The notes: generated by a model from the letters alone, not told the origin. Shown: positions 7,653 through 15,772, counted from the stretch's first letter. The stretch is 64,000 nucleotides of DNA from Zoogloea dura (GCF_012927165.1 NZ_JABBGA010000005.1:62001-126000), one strand, 5' to 3'. Numbers and translations: made by a program.

Positions 7653-8213
7653 ATGTCGTCACCCCATCCGCTCAACCAGGCCGTCATCGCACAAGCCCTG
7701 CACGATCTGCGCAACGGCCAGTTGCGCCGCTGCAAGGCGATGGGTTTCGGCGAAGAGGAGCTGGACGCGCTCAAGCATCCGGCGCTGGTCAGCGTCCTGG
7801 TCAACGCCACGGTGTCGTGGTGTTCGGTCTCGGTCAACCGCGAGGTACTGAAGCGACTGCTGACGCAGGTGCATGACGTGGAGCAGGAAATCGCCACGGT
7901 GGACCGCATGCTGCGCCTGGGCGCGAGCACGGAGATGGTGAGCCGGTTCTACGGCCTCACCCATCAGGAGGTCGCCCTGCGGCGCGACATCCTCGGGCTG
8001 CCCAAGCGCAAGGGCCGGCACCCGGTGCTGGACGAGGCGCAGGAAACCACCCTGTGGGAGCACTGGAAAGCCGGAGTCACCGAGCGCCATATCGCGCTGG
8101 ACGACGAGTTGGCCATGTTGGGCCTGACCATGGACCTGGCCGAGACCCTGACGCTTCCGATGTCGGTGGTCTGGGCGGCGATACGGAACTGGATCGACCA
8201 GGGGCTGGTGTAG
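7653..8213 (+). CDS. DUF2857 protein (BisC-like)
   Basis: The 186-residue protein starts at an ATG after a GGAGG and lies 15 bases after the ParB-like gene. It is helical, with segments RRCKAMGFGEEELDALKHPALVSVL, EVLKRLLTQVHDVEQEIATVDRMLRLGASTEMVSRFYGLTHQEVALRRDILGLP cut by turns, and no enzyme motif. The middle helix pair resembles a helix-turn-helix. DUF2857 proteins always sit beside ICE ParB genes. In ICEclc the neighbouring pair is reported to activate the transfer-competence genes, with distant similarity to FlhC; I infer the same role here. Confidence 0.85.
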   Translation: MSSPHPLNQAVIAQALHDLRNGQLRRCKAMGFGEEELDALKHPALVSVLVNATVSWCSVSVNREVLKRLLTQVHDVEQEIATVDRMLRLGASTEMVSRFYGLTHQEVALRRDILGLPKRKGRHPVLDEAQETTLWEHWKAGVTERHIALDDELAMLGLTMDLAETLTLPMSVVWAAIRNWIDQGLV

Positions 8214-8216
8214 GCC

Positions 8217-9398
8217 ATGGCGACGGGCGGCGCACCACGGCGCGATGGTCCCATGGCGCTGTCGGCGCTGTTCGACGACGCGCTGCAGAACCTGGCGATG
8301 GCGCAAGGCACGGCGCCGGCCGGCGACGGGTTCCTGTACAGCGGCAATCGCCATGAAAGCGTGCCGCGTGCACTGTTCCTCGACCGGCGCCTGACGCCGC
8401 TGGAGCGCAACGCCTGGCAGGTCTTCCGCCTCCAGCTCAACGACGACGGCGTGACGGCCTTTCCGACCTATGAACAGCTTCGGCCTTACCTGGCCTCGAT
8501 GCCGTGCGGGGCGCGGGCCTCGCACGAGACCGTCGCGCGCGCCCTGACGCTGCTGCGCCTGACGCGCTGGCTCAGCCTAGTGCGCCGCCGCCGCGACCCC
8601 AAGACCGGCCGCATCCTGGGCAACCTCTATGTCCTGCACGACGAACCGCTGACGCCCTTCGAGGCGATGCAGCTCGACCCCGACTATCTGGGTCTGGTGA
8701 GCCAGGCACTTACCCATGCAGCCAAGGCGGTGCAAATCGTCGGCATGCACACGCTGAAGGAGATTGCCGAGGACCCGCTGCTCAGCGGCCGCACGCTGCC
8801 GACGCGCTTGCAGGTGCTGTCCCAGCACATGGCCCGGCATGGGTGGACGACGACGAGTTATCCACAGGAGGGTGTCGACCACGAATCCGAAGAAGGCAAA
8901 GATAGCTTGCTTCGGAATGCAGAACGCCCGTCTTCGGAATCCGAAGCGGGGCCGAAGCCCGCGCCGGATGGCTCTCTTCGGAATCCGAAGGAGGACCGTA
9001 CCGTACGTAAGGATCGTATTGATGAAGTACGTACAGTACCGCGCGCGAGGACGGTGCAGAACCTGCGACTGCCCGAGCGATTCCTGCGCTTGAAGGAAGA
9101 GCAGCAGGCAGGGGCGATGATCGCTTTGCAGCAGGTGGAAGAGACCCAGCGGCAGGCGGTGCTCGACGAGTGGGCAGCGCGGTGCCGCAGCAGCGCGGTG
9201 CGCAACCCGGCCGGCTATCTGTTCGGCATCATCCAGAAGGCGATCCGTGGAGAGTTCAAGGCGTGGGCAGGTCAGTCCGGCCGAGAGCATGGTCCACCGA
9301 CGCCCCTATCCCCTGGGGATAGCGCTTCCGCGCCTGCCACCCGCGAAGTTGCCCTGCGGCACATCGCCGACCTGCGGGAAAAGCTGCGATTGCGGTGA
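8217..9398 (+). CDS. STY4528-family ICE replication protein
   Basis: The 393-residue protein matches the STY4528 pathogenicity-island replication family. Its body has YSGNRHESVPRALFLDRRLTPLERNAWQV, then a winged-helix segment VTAFPTYEQLRPYL with HETVARALTLLRLTRWLSLVRRRRDPKTGR, and a C-terminal domain VRNPAGYLFGIIQKAI resembling replication initiator tails. A low-complexity linker (about residues 222-280) is encoded by DNA full of short palindromes (8884-9041). An ATG at 8253 is an alternative start. The protein is probably a replication or regulation factor for the excised ICE. Confidence 0.85.
   Translation: MATGGAPRRDGPMALSALFDDALQNLAMAQGTAPAGDGFLYSGNRHESVPRALFLDRRLTPLERNAWQVFRLQLNDDGVTAFPTYEQLRPYLASMPCGARASHETVARALTLLRLTRWLSLVRRRRDPKTGRILGNLYVLHDEPLTPFEAMQLDPDYLGLVSQALTHAAKAVQIVGMHTLKEIAEDPLLSGRTLPTRLQVLSQHMARHGWTTTSYPQEGVDHESEEGKDSLLRNAERPSSESEAGPKPAPDGSLRNPKEDRTVRKDRIDEVRTVPRARTVQNLRLPERFLRLKEEQQAGAMIALQQVEETQRQAVLDEWAARCRSSAVRNPAGYLFGIIQKAIRGEFKAWAGQSGREHGPPTPLSPGDSASAPATREVALRHIADLREKLRLR
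8884..9041. repeat. cluster of short palindromes inside the STY4528 gene
   Basis: CTTCGGAATCCGAAG, a perfect 15-bp palindrome, occurs twice (8932-8946 and 8976-8990). Half-site relatives AATCCGAAG (8884-8892) and CTTCGGAAT (8910-8918) precede them. A different imperfect inverted repeat follows, CCGTACCGTACGTA near 8996-9009 against TACGTACAGTACCG at 9028-9041. All lie in the codons of the protein's low-complexity linker. Several plasmid initiators carry their own binding sites or origin inside their gene, so this may be an origin or autoregulatory site (inference). Confidence 0.65.
9306..9322. promoter_or_regulatory. 17-bp palindrome CTATCCCCTGGGGATAG, copy 1
   Basis: A perfect inverted repeat of two 8-bp arms around a central T, inside the 3' end of the STY4528 gene. 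The same 17-mer occurs at 12821 and, with a central A, at 10938. It may serve the genes downstream (XRE/kinase pair) or the replication gene itself. No transcription factor can be named from sequence alone. Confidence 0.6.
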
Positions 9399-9464
9399 CT
9401 GCGGGGGCGCGGTCCGGCCGGAATCAGAATGTGCTACAGGCAAGATGGGGATCGGGGCGGGCGC

Positions 9465-9740
9465 TCAGCGCAAGCATTGCCGAAGATCACGGGCCTTGAC
9501 GCTGTCCTGGTAGATGGACACGAAGGTCGCGACATCGATACCCAGAATGCCGGCGATGTCGACGAACTCAGTGAAGTCGAGACGCCGCTCCCCTCGTTCG
9601 TACTTGGAGATGAAGCTCTGGGGCCGGCCGAGGGCCTTGGCAACCTGTACCTGGGTAAGCCCGGCGACTTCCCGCGCCTCGATCATCATCGTTCGGAAGA
9701 GCTCGTATTGGGGGCGGTGCAGCGAATTGACCATCCCCAT
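9465..9740 (-). CDS. XRE-family transcriptional regulator
   Basis: The 91-residue protein has a canonical Cro/CI helix-turn-helix: MIEAREVAGLTQVQVAKALGRPQSFISKYERGERRLDFTEFVDIAGILGID cut here by ordinary family turns; the recognition helix is PQSFISKYERG. It is transcribed leftward, away from the histidine kinase gene. The shared 49-base gap and its palindromes make it a likely repressor of itself and of the kinase. It is the only minus-strand gene in the ICE part of the window apart from a fragment at 51217-51381. Confidence 0.9.
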   Translation of the reverse strand: MGMVNSLHRPQYELFRTMMIEAREVAGLTQVQVAKALGRPQSFISKYERGERRLDFTEFVDIAGILGIDVATFVSIYQDSVKARDLRQCLR

Positions 9741-9750
9741 ACCTTAATAA

Positions 9751-9778
9751 CCCATTGTGGGATATCCCGAATCGGGAT
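9751..9778. promoter_or_regulatory. two adjacent palindromes between XRE and kinase genes
   Basis: CCCATTGTGGG (9751-9761, 4-bp arms) and ATCCCGA-A-TCGGGAT (9764-9778, perfect 7-bp arms) sit side by side in the divergent gap. They are natural operator candidates for the XRE protein. They overlap the upstream GTG that could start the kinase gene, which is one reason I prefer its later ATG at 9790. Confidence 0.6.
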
Positions 9779-9789
9779 CTCCTGATGAC

Positions 9790-10677
9790 ATGCATCCGGA
9801 TCGCGTATCGACGCTGGAGGAACGGACTTCCGACGAGGGGGACTCTCGCCCCTGCCCAGTAGCGGGCGGCGAGGTGCCGCCCGGCGTGGCCGGCGACCGG
9901 GGCGGTCGGCTGGCGGCGATCGAGGCCGAGTTTCGGGCCGCGAAGGAGCGCGCGCTGGCTGAAGCAGAGCACCTGCGCCAGCTCAAGGCAGAATTCGTGA
10001 ACAACATGCATCACGAATTGCGCACGCCCCTGTACGGCATCCTCGGCATGGCCACCGTCGGGATGCGTGCCAATGATGTTGAGAAATCCCGGCACGCCTG
10101 TCGGCGCATTCTGGAAGCAGGCCGCCGCTTGGCCGAGCTGGTGGAGAACGTCCTCGACTTTGCCCAGTTCGAGGCAGGCCACGGCCTTGTCAGGCCGGTG
10201 CCAACGGCACTCCGGAAGCCCCTGGAAGCGGTTGCGCGGCGTGCACTGGCGAGCGCGACGGCCAAGGGGCTGGGCTTCGAGCATCGGCATGAAGGCCCCC
10301 AGCCGGCCTACTGCGTGATCGACGGCCATCGACTGGAGGGTATCCTGGACCACCTCCTGGACAATGCCGTGAAATTCACCGATGAAGGGAGGGTCACCCT
10401 GGTTTCGGGGCGGGACGGCGACCAGCTGGTCTTCGTGGTGGCCGATACCGGCATCGGGATGGGTATCGACCACGTCCGACAGCTCTTCCGCCCCTTCGAA
10501 CAGGCGAACGGGAGTGCCTCGCGCCGCTTCGGCGGAATGGGACTCGGATTGGCCTTGACGGAGCGGGTGGGGCGGCTGATGGGCGGAACGATTCGGGTGG
10601 AGTCGACGCCAGGGCAGGGAAGCCGCTTCGAGGTACGGTTGCCGTATGTCGAAGCGGCGGATGCTGATCTTGAGTGA
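9790..10677 (+). CDS. orphan sensor histidine kinase, no sensor domain
   Basis: From the ATG at 9790 the protein has 295 residues. It has a short coiled coil (residues 43-70), the H box NNMHHELRTPLYGILG with phospho-acceptor His75, an N box LDNAVKF, a G1 box VADTGIGM, an F-box region LFRPFEQANGSASRRFGG and a G2 box GMGLGLAL. All catalytic boxes are intact. There is no membrane segment and no input domain, so it is a cytosolic core kinase. No response regulator follows. In this ICE family the corresponding interval usually holds other core genes, so the kinase is an unusual addition. A GTG at 9757 would add 11 residues. Confidence 0.9.
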   Translation: MHPDRVSTLEERTSDEGDSRPCPVAGGEVPPGVAGDRGGRLAAIEAEFRAAKERALAEAEHLRQLKAEFVNNMHHELRTPLYGILGMATVGMRANDVEKSRHACRRILEAGRRLAELVENVLDFAQFEAGHGLVRPVPTALRKPLEAVARRALASATAKGLGFEHRHEGPQPAYCVIDGHRLEGILDHLLDNAVKFTDEGRVTLVSGRDGDQLVFVVADTGIGMGIDHVRQLFRPFEQANGSASRRFGGMGLGLALTERVGRLMGGTIRVESTPGQGSRFEVRLPYVEAADADLE

Positions 10678-11075
10678 ATGCCTGCTGCGCTTCTGGCGCG
10701 GCCTTGAGATCTTCAACACCCCGACTGCCCCTTCCGCCCGGGATGCCAACGACCAAACGAAGGTCGCCACGCTGCGGCGCGTTGCGGCCGCGCGGAATCG
10801 GCGTACCGGGCAGGATGCAGCGTTTGCGTTCGCGGACGATCAGGAGTCGATCCTGCAGGCATTGCGGATCGCAGCCGTCGGCGGGCAACGCCGGGCCATC
10901 TTCTGCATTGTCCATCTCGATCTCGGCCAACGCCTGCCTATCCCCAGGGGATAGCCGGCACACACAGCCTTCCGCGTCGGGCAAACCGGGCGGACGTTGG
11001 ATGCGGTTTGTTGACTGACAGCCTTCCGGCTGGTGCCGATGCTGGCGACTCGTTCATTCATCGCGAGTCGTCTCC
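10678..11075. other. 398-base gap with a 17-bp palindrome, no gene called
   Basis: No frame shows a ribosome binding site with recognisable protein features; I looked specifically for a response regulator partner of the kinase and saw none. The region carries CTATCCCCAGGGGATAG at 10938-10954, 121 bases before the next start codon. It probably holds the promoter of the PFL_4669-DUF3158-ssb genes. Confidence 0.5.
10938..10954. promoter_or_regulatory. 17-bp palindrome CTATCCCCAGGGGATAG, copy 2
   Basis: A perfect inverted repeat of 8-bp arms around a central A, identical in its arms to the sites at 9306 and 12821. Its place upstream of the gene at 11076 fits an operator or activator site for the replication/SSB operon. 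Confidence 0.65.
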
Positions 11076-11840
11076 ATGGCCAACGAACCCCTGCAACTGA
11101 ATCTCGGATCGCTGCGCAGCGCGATGTCGCTGACGCTGCACACCCATCACGCATCGCGCATCTGGCATGGCCGCGCGCCGGCCGAGGGTCGTCCTGGCAT
11201 CATCGGCCTCAACGGCTACATCAGCGTGATGAACAAGATGAAGCGCGGTGCCGAGCAGGATGACCCCTACTCGGACTGGTGGATGCTGCGCATCGAAGAC
11301 AAGCTCACGCAGACCAAGACCAGCCTACAGGCGTTGCGCGAACAGGTGGACCAAGCACTGGCTGATGTGCCGCCCGCGCTGTCCCTGGGCGAGAACATGA
11401 ACGTGCAGCCAGTGAAGCTGCCGCTGTTCGTCAATGCGCAGCTTGGCTTCATGGCGGTGTACCTGCTGGCCGACTACGACGACCTCGCACGCAAGCTGAT
11501 CCTGGCCCATCACACGGCACTGATCGACCGCAGCACGCTGGAGCGCTGGCTCAACGACGGTGCGCATGCACTGCGCAGCCTGTTCTCCCTGGCGCAGCAG
11601 TACCGCTACTCAGGTGCGACGCGCGACGACTTTGCGGCGAAGAACGCCGTGGCGCGGGCGGCGCTGGAGAAGTTCGGCGAGCTGCCGCAGGACATTTTCG
11701 AAGGCACGCGCCGTTCGCGCTTTGCGCCACCCATCGCACGGAGGGGAAGCCGGCCCGAGTCACCGGTCGCTGATGCTTTGGAGTCAGGCATTGGCGCAGG
11801 CGACTCCGCGAGACAAGACGATGAGGGCGTCAACGCATGA
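11076..11840 (+). CDS. ICE protein, PFL_4669 (TIGR03761) family
   Basis: The 254-residue protein begins MANEPLQLNLGSLRSAMSLTLHTHHASRIWHGR, the family signature, and continues with GIIGLNGYISVMNKMKRGAEQDDPYSDWWMLRIEDKL. It is soluble and helical, with no known enzyme motif. The family is found only in this ICE class, always just before DUF3158 and SSB genes, so a part in ICE DNA metabolism is likely. The last ~35 residues are low complexity. It overlaps the next gene by 4 bases (ATGA). Confidence 0.88.
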   Translation: MANEPLQLNLGSLRSAMSLTLHTHHASRIWHGRAPAEGRPGIIGLNGYISVMNKMKRGAEQDDPYSDWWMLRIEDKLTQTKTSLQALREQVDQALADVPPALSLGENMNVQPVKLPLFVNAQLGFMAVYLLADYDDLARKLILAHHTALIDRSTLERWLNDGAHALRSLFSLAQQYRYSGATRDDFAAKNAVARAALEKFGELPQDIFEGTRRSRFAPPIARRGSRPESPVADALESGIGAGDSARQDDEGVNA

Positions 11841-12385
11841 CGGCACCTTCTTCTTCCGGCCACCCAGCGCGCTTCATTCCGCTGGGACAGACGGACTTCC
11901 AGCGGCTGGAACATGCAGGCTACCTAAAAGGCCTTTTACAGCCCTTTAAGGGTAAGGGGAGTCTGGAGACCTGGGCCAGCCAGTGCATGGCGCTGCGCGA
12001 CGGGTTGATCGCCCTGGCACAACGGCAGGTGTTGCCCCAGGCGCGGGCCTACCCCTTCAACCTGCTCGATGTGCAACTGGCCCAGCAGACGACTGGCGCA
12101 GGGACGACCTTTCTGCGCTGGCGCAACCTCGACCGCTCGGCCATGGGCGTGGCCTTGTGGGAGTCGCTGCTCGATCGCCCCGCGACACCGGCCTCGCTGA
12201 TCGACGACCTGTATGCGATGGAACTGCAGCGCATCGCGCTGAACATGCAGATCAGTCTGACCCACAGCATCACCCGCCTCGCCCTGGAATGCGCCAGCAG
12301 GGTGGACCGGGCCGAGGCAACCTATCTGCGGCGTGTCCACGGGCATGTCGCGTCCGTTCCCACCACTCCCAAGGAGTCACCATGA
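11837..12385 (+). CDS. DUF3158 family ICE protein
   Basis: The 182-residue protein has the segments FIPLGQTDFQRLEHAGYLKGLLQPFKGKGSLE cut by turns, then LRDGLIALAQRQVLP and RWRNLDRSAMGVALWE, typical of DUF3158. It is helical and soluble. Function is unknown; its fixed place between PFL_4669 and SSB genes suggests work on single-stranded or replicating ICE DNA. It starts in the stop of the previous gene and its last four bases overlap the SSB start. Confidence 0.85.
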   Translation: MTAPSSSGHPARFIPLGQTDFQRLEHAGYLKGLLQPFKGKGSLETWASQCMALRDGLIALAQRQVLPQARAYPFNLLDVQLAQQTTGAGTTFLRWRNLDRSAMGVALWESLLDRPATPASLIDDLYAMELQRIALNMQISLTHSITRLALECASRVDRAEATYLRRVHGHVASVPTTPKESP

Positions 12386-12765
12386 GCACGCACTTCGTCG
12401 GCGAGGGCAACATCGGTTCCGCGCCGGAGTACCGCGAATTCCCCAACGGCAACGACGAGCCGAGGCGGCTGCTGCGGCTGAACGTCTATTTCGACAATCC
12501 CATCCCGAAGAAGGATGGCGAGTACGAGGACCGCGGCGGCTTCTGGGCGCCCGTGGAGCTGTGGCATCGCGATGCCGAGCACTGGCAGTCGCTGTACCAG
12601 AAGGGCATGCGCGTACTGGTCGAAGGTCGCACCGTGCGCGATGAATGGGAGGACGCGGACGAGAACGAGCGCGTCACTTTCAAGATCGAGGCCCGGCGCG
12701 TCGGCATCCTGCCTTATCGCATCGAGGCGGTGACGCTCGGCGCCAAGCCTGCCGGGGGCCAGTGA
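12382..12765 (+). CDS. ssb: single-stranded DNA-binding protein, ICE type
   Basis: The 127-residue protein starts at an ATG after AAGGAG. It has an OB-fold layout: GEGNIGSAPEYREFP, LLRLNVYFDNPI, FWAPVELWHRDAEHWQSLYQKGMRVLVEGRTV, then VTFKIEARRVGILPYRI. It lacks the long acidic tail of chromosomal SSB, as usual for ICE versions. It would coat the transferred or replicating single strand. It is the last gene of the tightly packed 11076-12765 group. Confidence 0.88.
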   Translation: MSTHFVGEGNIGSAPEYREFPNGNDEPRRLLRLNVYFDNPIPKKDGEYEDRGGFWAPVELWHRDAEHWQSLYQKGMRVLVEGRTVRDEWEDADENERVTFKIEARRVGILPYRIEAVTLGAKPAGGQ

Positions 12766-12820
12766 CCAAGCATCGCGGGCGGCTGTAGCAACCGTCAGAC
12801 GCCCGCCTTGCACCAGTGGG

Positions 12821-12837
12821 CTATCCCCTGGGGATAG
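12821..12837. promoter_or_regulatory. 17-bp palindrome CTATCCCCTGGGGATAG, copy 3
   Basis: Identical over all 17 bases to the site at 9306. It lies in the 263-base gap before topoisomerase III, 191 bases upstream of the start codon. Being intergenic, it cannot be explained by codon constraint and is the strongest evidence that this palindrome is a regulatory site. Confidence 0.65.
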
Positions 12838-13028
12838 TTCCACTGCGGCCCACCGAGCTCCAGCCGCCCTCCCGACGCGAATTTCCCGCCCCTCATACCG
12901 CTGCGGCAACCATTCCCCAACCGAGGACAATTCGGTGTTCATGCCGTCCGGCTTCCTTGCTGCCGGTCTCTCCTGGCCCAGCCATGCTGTTGTCCATCTG
13001 ATGAACCGCACATTCCCGAGGAGGCTTC

Positions 13029-15044
13029 ATGCGCGTGTTCCTGTGCGAGAAGCCTTCGCAAGGCAAGGACATCGCCCGCGTGCTGGGTGCCGGCCAGCGT
13101 GGTTCCGGCTGCTACAGCGGCGCGGGTATCGTCGTGACCTGGTGCATCGGTCATCTGGTCGAAGCAGTTCCGCCCGAGGGTTATGACGAGCGCTACAAGC
13201 GCTGGGCCATCGAGCAACTGCCCATCATTCCCGAACGCTGGCGCGTCGAGCCCAAGGCTGCGACCGCCGCGCAGTTCAAGATCGTCAAGCAGCTCGTCGG
13301 CCAGGCCAACGAGCTGGTGATCGCCACCGATGCCGACCGCGAAGGCGAGATGATCGCCCGCGAGATCATCGAGCTGTGCGGCTATCGCGGACCGATCCAG
13401 CGGTTATGGCTGTCGGCGCTCAACGATGCGTCGATCCGCAAGGCACTGGGCGCGCTGAAGCCGTCGGCCGAGACGCTGCCGCTCTACTACTCGGCCCTGG
13501 CCCGCTCGCGTGCCGACTGGCTGATCGGCATGAACCTGAGCCGGCTGTTCACCCTGCTTGGACGCCAGGCCGGCTACACCGGTGTGCTGTCTGTGGGCCG
13601 GGTGCAGACCCCGACGCTCAAGCTGGTGGTGGATCGCGACCGCGAGATCGCCCGCTTCGTCTCGGTGCCGTTCTGGGCAATCGAGGTCACGCTGTCCCAT
13701 GTGGGGCAGTCCTTCACGGCGAGCTGGACGCCGCCGCAAGGCTGTACCGACGACGCCGGCCGCTGCCTGCAGCAGCCCGTGGCACAGCAGGCCGCCGACC
13801 GCATGCGCGCCGCCAGCAGAGCCCAGGTGGTGTCGGTCGAGACGGAGCGCGTGCGCGAAGGTCCGCCGCTACCGTTCGACCTGGGCACGCTGCAGGAGGT
13901 GTGTTCCAAGCAGTTGGGCCTGGATGTGCAGGAGACGCTGGACATCGCCCAGGCGCTGTACGAGACCCACAAGGCGACGACCTACCCGCGCTCCGACTCG
14001 GGCTACTTGCCCGAGAGCATGCTGGCCGAGGTGCCGACCGTTCTCGAGAGCCTGGTCAAGACCGATCCCGGCCTGCGCCCGTTGATCGACCGCCTGGACC
14101 CGACCCAGCGCTCGCGCGCCTGGAACGACGGCAAGGTCACGGCACACCACGGCATCATCCCGACACTGGAACCGGCCAAGCTCTCGGCCATGAACGACAA
14201 GGAGCTGGCCGTCTACCGGTTGATCCGCGCGCATTACTTGGCACAGTTCCTGCTCCACCACGAGTTCGACCGAACGGTGGCGCAGCTCGCGTGCGGCGGG
14301 CAGTCGCTACTGGCCGTGGGCAAGCAGATCGCCGTGGCCGGCTGGCGCCAGGTGCTGGCGGCGCCGGAGGAAAGCGATGCGGATGGCGACGACGCCCAGC
14401 GCAGCCAGGTGCTACCGGCACTGCAAGCAGGATTGTCCTGCCAGGTCGGCCATGTCGATCTGAAGGCGCTGAAGACCTTGCCGCCCAAGCCCTACACGCA
14501 GGGCGAACTGGTCAAGGCCATGAAGGGCGTCGCGAAGCTCGTCACCGACCCGCGCCTCAAGCAGAAGCTCAAGGACACGACAGGCATCGGCACCGAAGCC
14601 ACGCGCGCCAACATCATCGGCGGCCTGCTCGGTCGCGGCTATCTGCTGAAGAAGGGCCGCGCCATCCGTGCTTCGGATGCCGCCTTCACCTTGATCGACA
14701 CCGTGCCGGCGGCCATTGCCGATCCGGGCACGACAGCAGTCTGGGAGCAGGCACTGGACATGATCGAGGCCGGCCAGATGACACTGGACACTTTCATCGC
14801 CAGGCAATCCGCCTGGGTGGCTCAACTCGTGCAGGAGTACCGCGGTGCGACGCTCGCCATCAAGCTGCCGCCTTCGCCCTCCTGCCCCCAGTGCGGCGGG
14901 CAGATGCGGCAGCGCACCGGCAAGAGCGGCGCTTTCTGGTCATGCAGTCGCTATCCGGACTGCAAGGGAACGCTGCCGATCGACAGCTCGGCAGGCAAGC
15001 ACGGTGCGCCACGCAAGCAGAGGGCTTCCCGCAAGGCGTCCTGA
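13029..15044 (+). CDS. topB: DNA topoisomerase III
   Basis: The 671-residue protein starts after a strong GAGGAGG. It has an N-terminal TOPRIM domain (MRVFLCEKPSQGKDIARVLG and the acidic DADREGE triad near residue 100), the type IA body with RSRADWLIGMNLSRLFT and SVGRVQTPTLKLV, the active-site tyrosine in ATTYPRSDS (Tyr319), and a C-terminal zinc ribbon CPQCGGQM...CSRYPDC. It unlinks single strands during ICE replication or transfer. Plasmid/ICE topoisomerases of this length are standard in this family. Confidence 0.95.
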   Translation: MRVFLCEKPSQGKDIARVLGAGQRGSGCYSGAGIVVTWCIGHLVEAVPPEGYDERYKRWAIEQLPIIPERWRVEPKAATAAQFKIVKQLVGQANELVIATDADREGEMIAREIIELCGYRGPIQRLWLSALNDASIRKALGALKPSAETLPLYYSALARSRADWLIGMNLSRLFTLLGRQAGYTGVLSVGRVQTPTLKLVVDRDREIARFVSVPFWAIEVTLSHVGQSFTASWTPPQGCTDDAGRCLQQPVAQQAADRMRAASRAQVVSVETERVREGPPLPFDLGTLQEVCSKQLGLDVQETLDIAQALYETHKATTYPRSDSGYLPESMLAEVPTVLESLVKTDPGLRPLIDRLDPTQRSRAWNDGKVTAHHGIIPTLEPAKLSAMNDKELAVYRLIRAHYLAQFLLHHEFDRTVAQLACGGQSLLAVGKQIAVAGWRQVLAAPEESDADGDDAQRSQVLPALQAGLSCQVGHVDLKALKTLPPKPYTQGELVKAMKGVAKLVTDPRLKQKLKDTTGIGTEATRANIIGGLLGRGYLLKKGRAIRASDAAFTLIDTVPAAIADPGTTAVWEQALDMIEAGQMTLDTFIARQSAWVAQLVQEYRGATLAIKLPPSPSCPQCGGQMRQRTGKSGAFWSCSRYPDCKGTLPIDSSAGKHGAPRKQRASRKAS

Positions 15045-15627
15045 CACCGACGAATCCCTTCGCCACGCCAGCCGTTTCTAGCGGCGGGTCCAACCTCCCG
15101 TGCAATGCGGGATTCCCCAGCGCACGCCCCCTTCTGCAACGGTGTGCACGTCTGGCTGCCCAACGACGGGCTCGCAAGACGAGAAGGCCGTTTCTCCGCG
15201 AATCGCGTCTGTCGCGACTCCATTGATCGAGATGCTCCCGTCGATGACGAGGGGTCTCCTGACGCCTGGCGGACCTGTGTCGAAGCGAGCCGTCAGGAGA
15301 CCCCTCGGGTCGACGGTATTCGGTGCCGGTGCCCGCCGGCGGAACAACGGGCTCCCTTTGTGCGCGGATGTGTGCCGAAGGATGTCGACCCCAGCCACGA
15401 CACGGGTCGGGTGCGATTGCTGACGCAGCGAGCGGCTTTGACGACGGCCGGGACTGCCACAGCCCACAGGTGGTTTCTCTCTTCTCCGGCTGAAGGCTCA
15501 AGGGCCTTCGGCCCGTTGGTCATTGTTTGATCTTGGTCGGTGTCGCACAGCCTCAAAGCGGCCCTTGCGCGATGCACATTCCTAGAAGACGCCAGTGAGG
15601 CGTCGCGTCCATCCTGCAGTCATGTGC
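15045..15627. other. 583-base gap, hairpins, no gene called
   Basis: Frames on both strands overlap each other and lack ribosome binding sites. The stretch carries the perfect 17-bp inverted repeat at 15248-15307 and a GGGCC-TTC-GGCCC hairpin near 15510. It could hold the end of topB's transcript and a cis-acting site. Confidence 0.5.
15248..15307. repeat. perfect 17-bp inverted repeat with 26-base spacer
   Basis: CGAGGGGTCTCCTGACG at 15248-15264 is the exact reverse complement of CGTCAGGAGACCCCTCG at 15291-15307. No T-run follows. The arm length is much greater than chance would give. It may be an extruding hairpin site, an mRNA structure or the scar of a small inverted-repeat element. Confidence 0.7.
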
Positions 15628-15695
15628 TGCTGACGGTCGTCAGCACCATGCCCTGGCAGCCCCGGTCTTCAAGGCTGCAACGCGGTTTGCCGCGT
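15628..15695 (+). ncRNA. three-hairpin RNA element, copy A
   Basis: Hairpin 1 is TGCTGAC-ggtc-GTCAGCA (15628-15645). After a linker with the conserved CATGCCC comes hairpin 2, GCAGCC (15656-15661) with GGCTGC (15673-15678) around an 11-base loop ending in CTTCAA. Hairpin 3 is ACGCGG-tttg-CCGCGT (15680-15695). Four more copies in the window keep the structure with different stem bases. The tail to 15720 (gatcgaacc..cgcttcgcatc) is shared with copy E. It precedes the gene at 15832 by 136 bases. Confidence 0.75.
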
Positions 15696-15772
15696 GGATC
15701 GAACCAGTCCGCTTCGCATCACCACCGCGGACGTGCGTCTTCACGACGCCGATGCTTCTTCCTTCAACCCTT

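Noticed and set aside
10646-10954. Possible response regulator after the orphan kinase
   Set aside because: Frames here lack the acidic pair, the acceptor Asp and the Lys of a receiver domain.
13376-15226. 616-codon alternative plus-strand frame over topB
   Set aside because: Arg/Gly/Ala-rich shadow of topB in another frame.
15045-15627. Calling the 17-bp inverted repeat region an oriT
   Set aside because: The relaxase gene is not in the window and no nic-like consensus is recognisable; kept only as a repeat.
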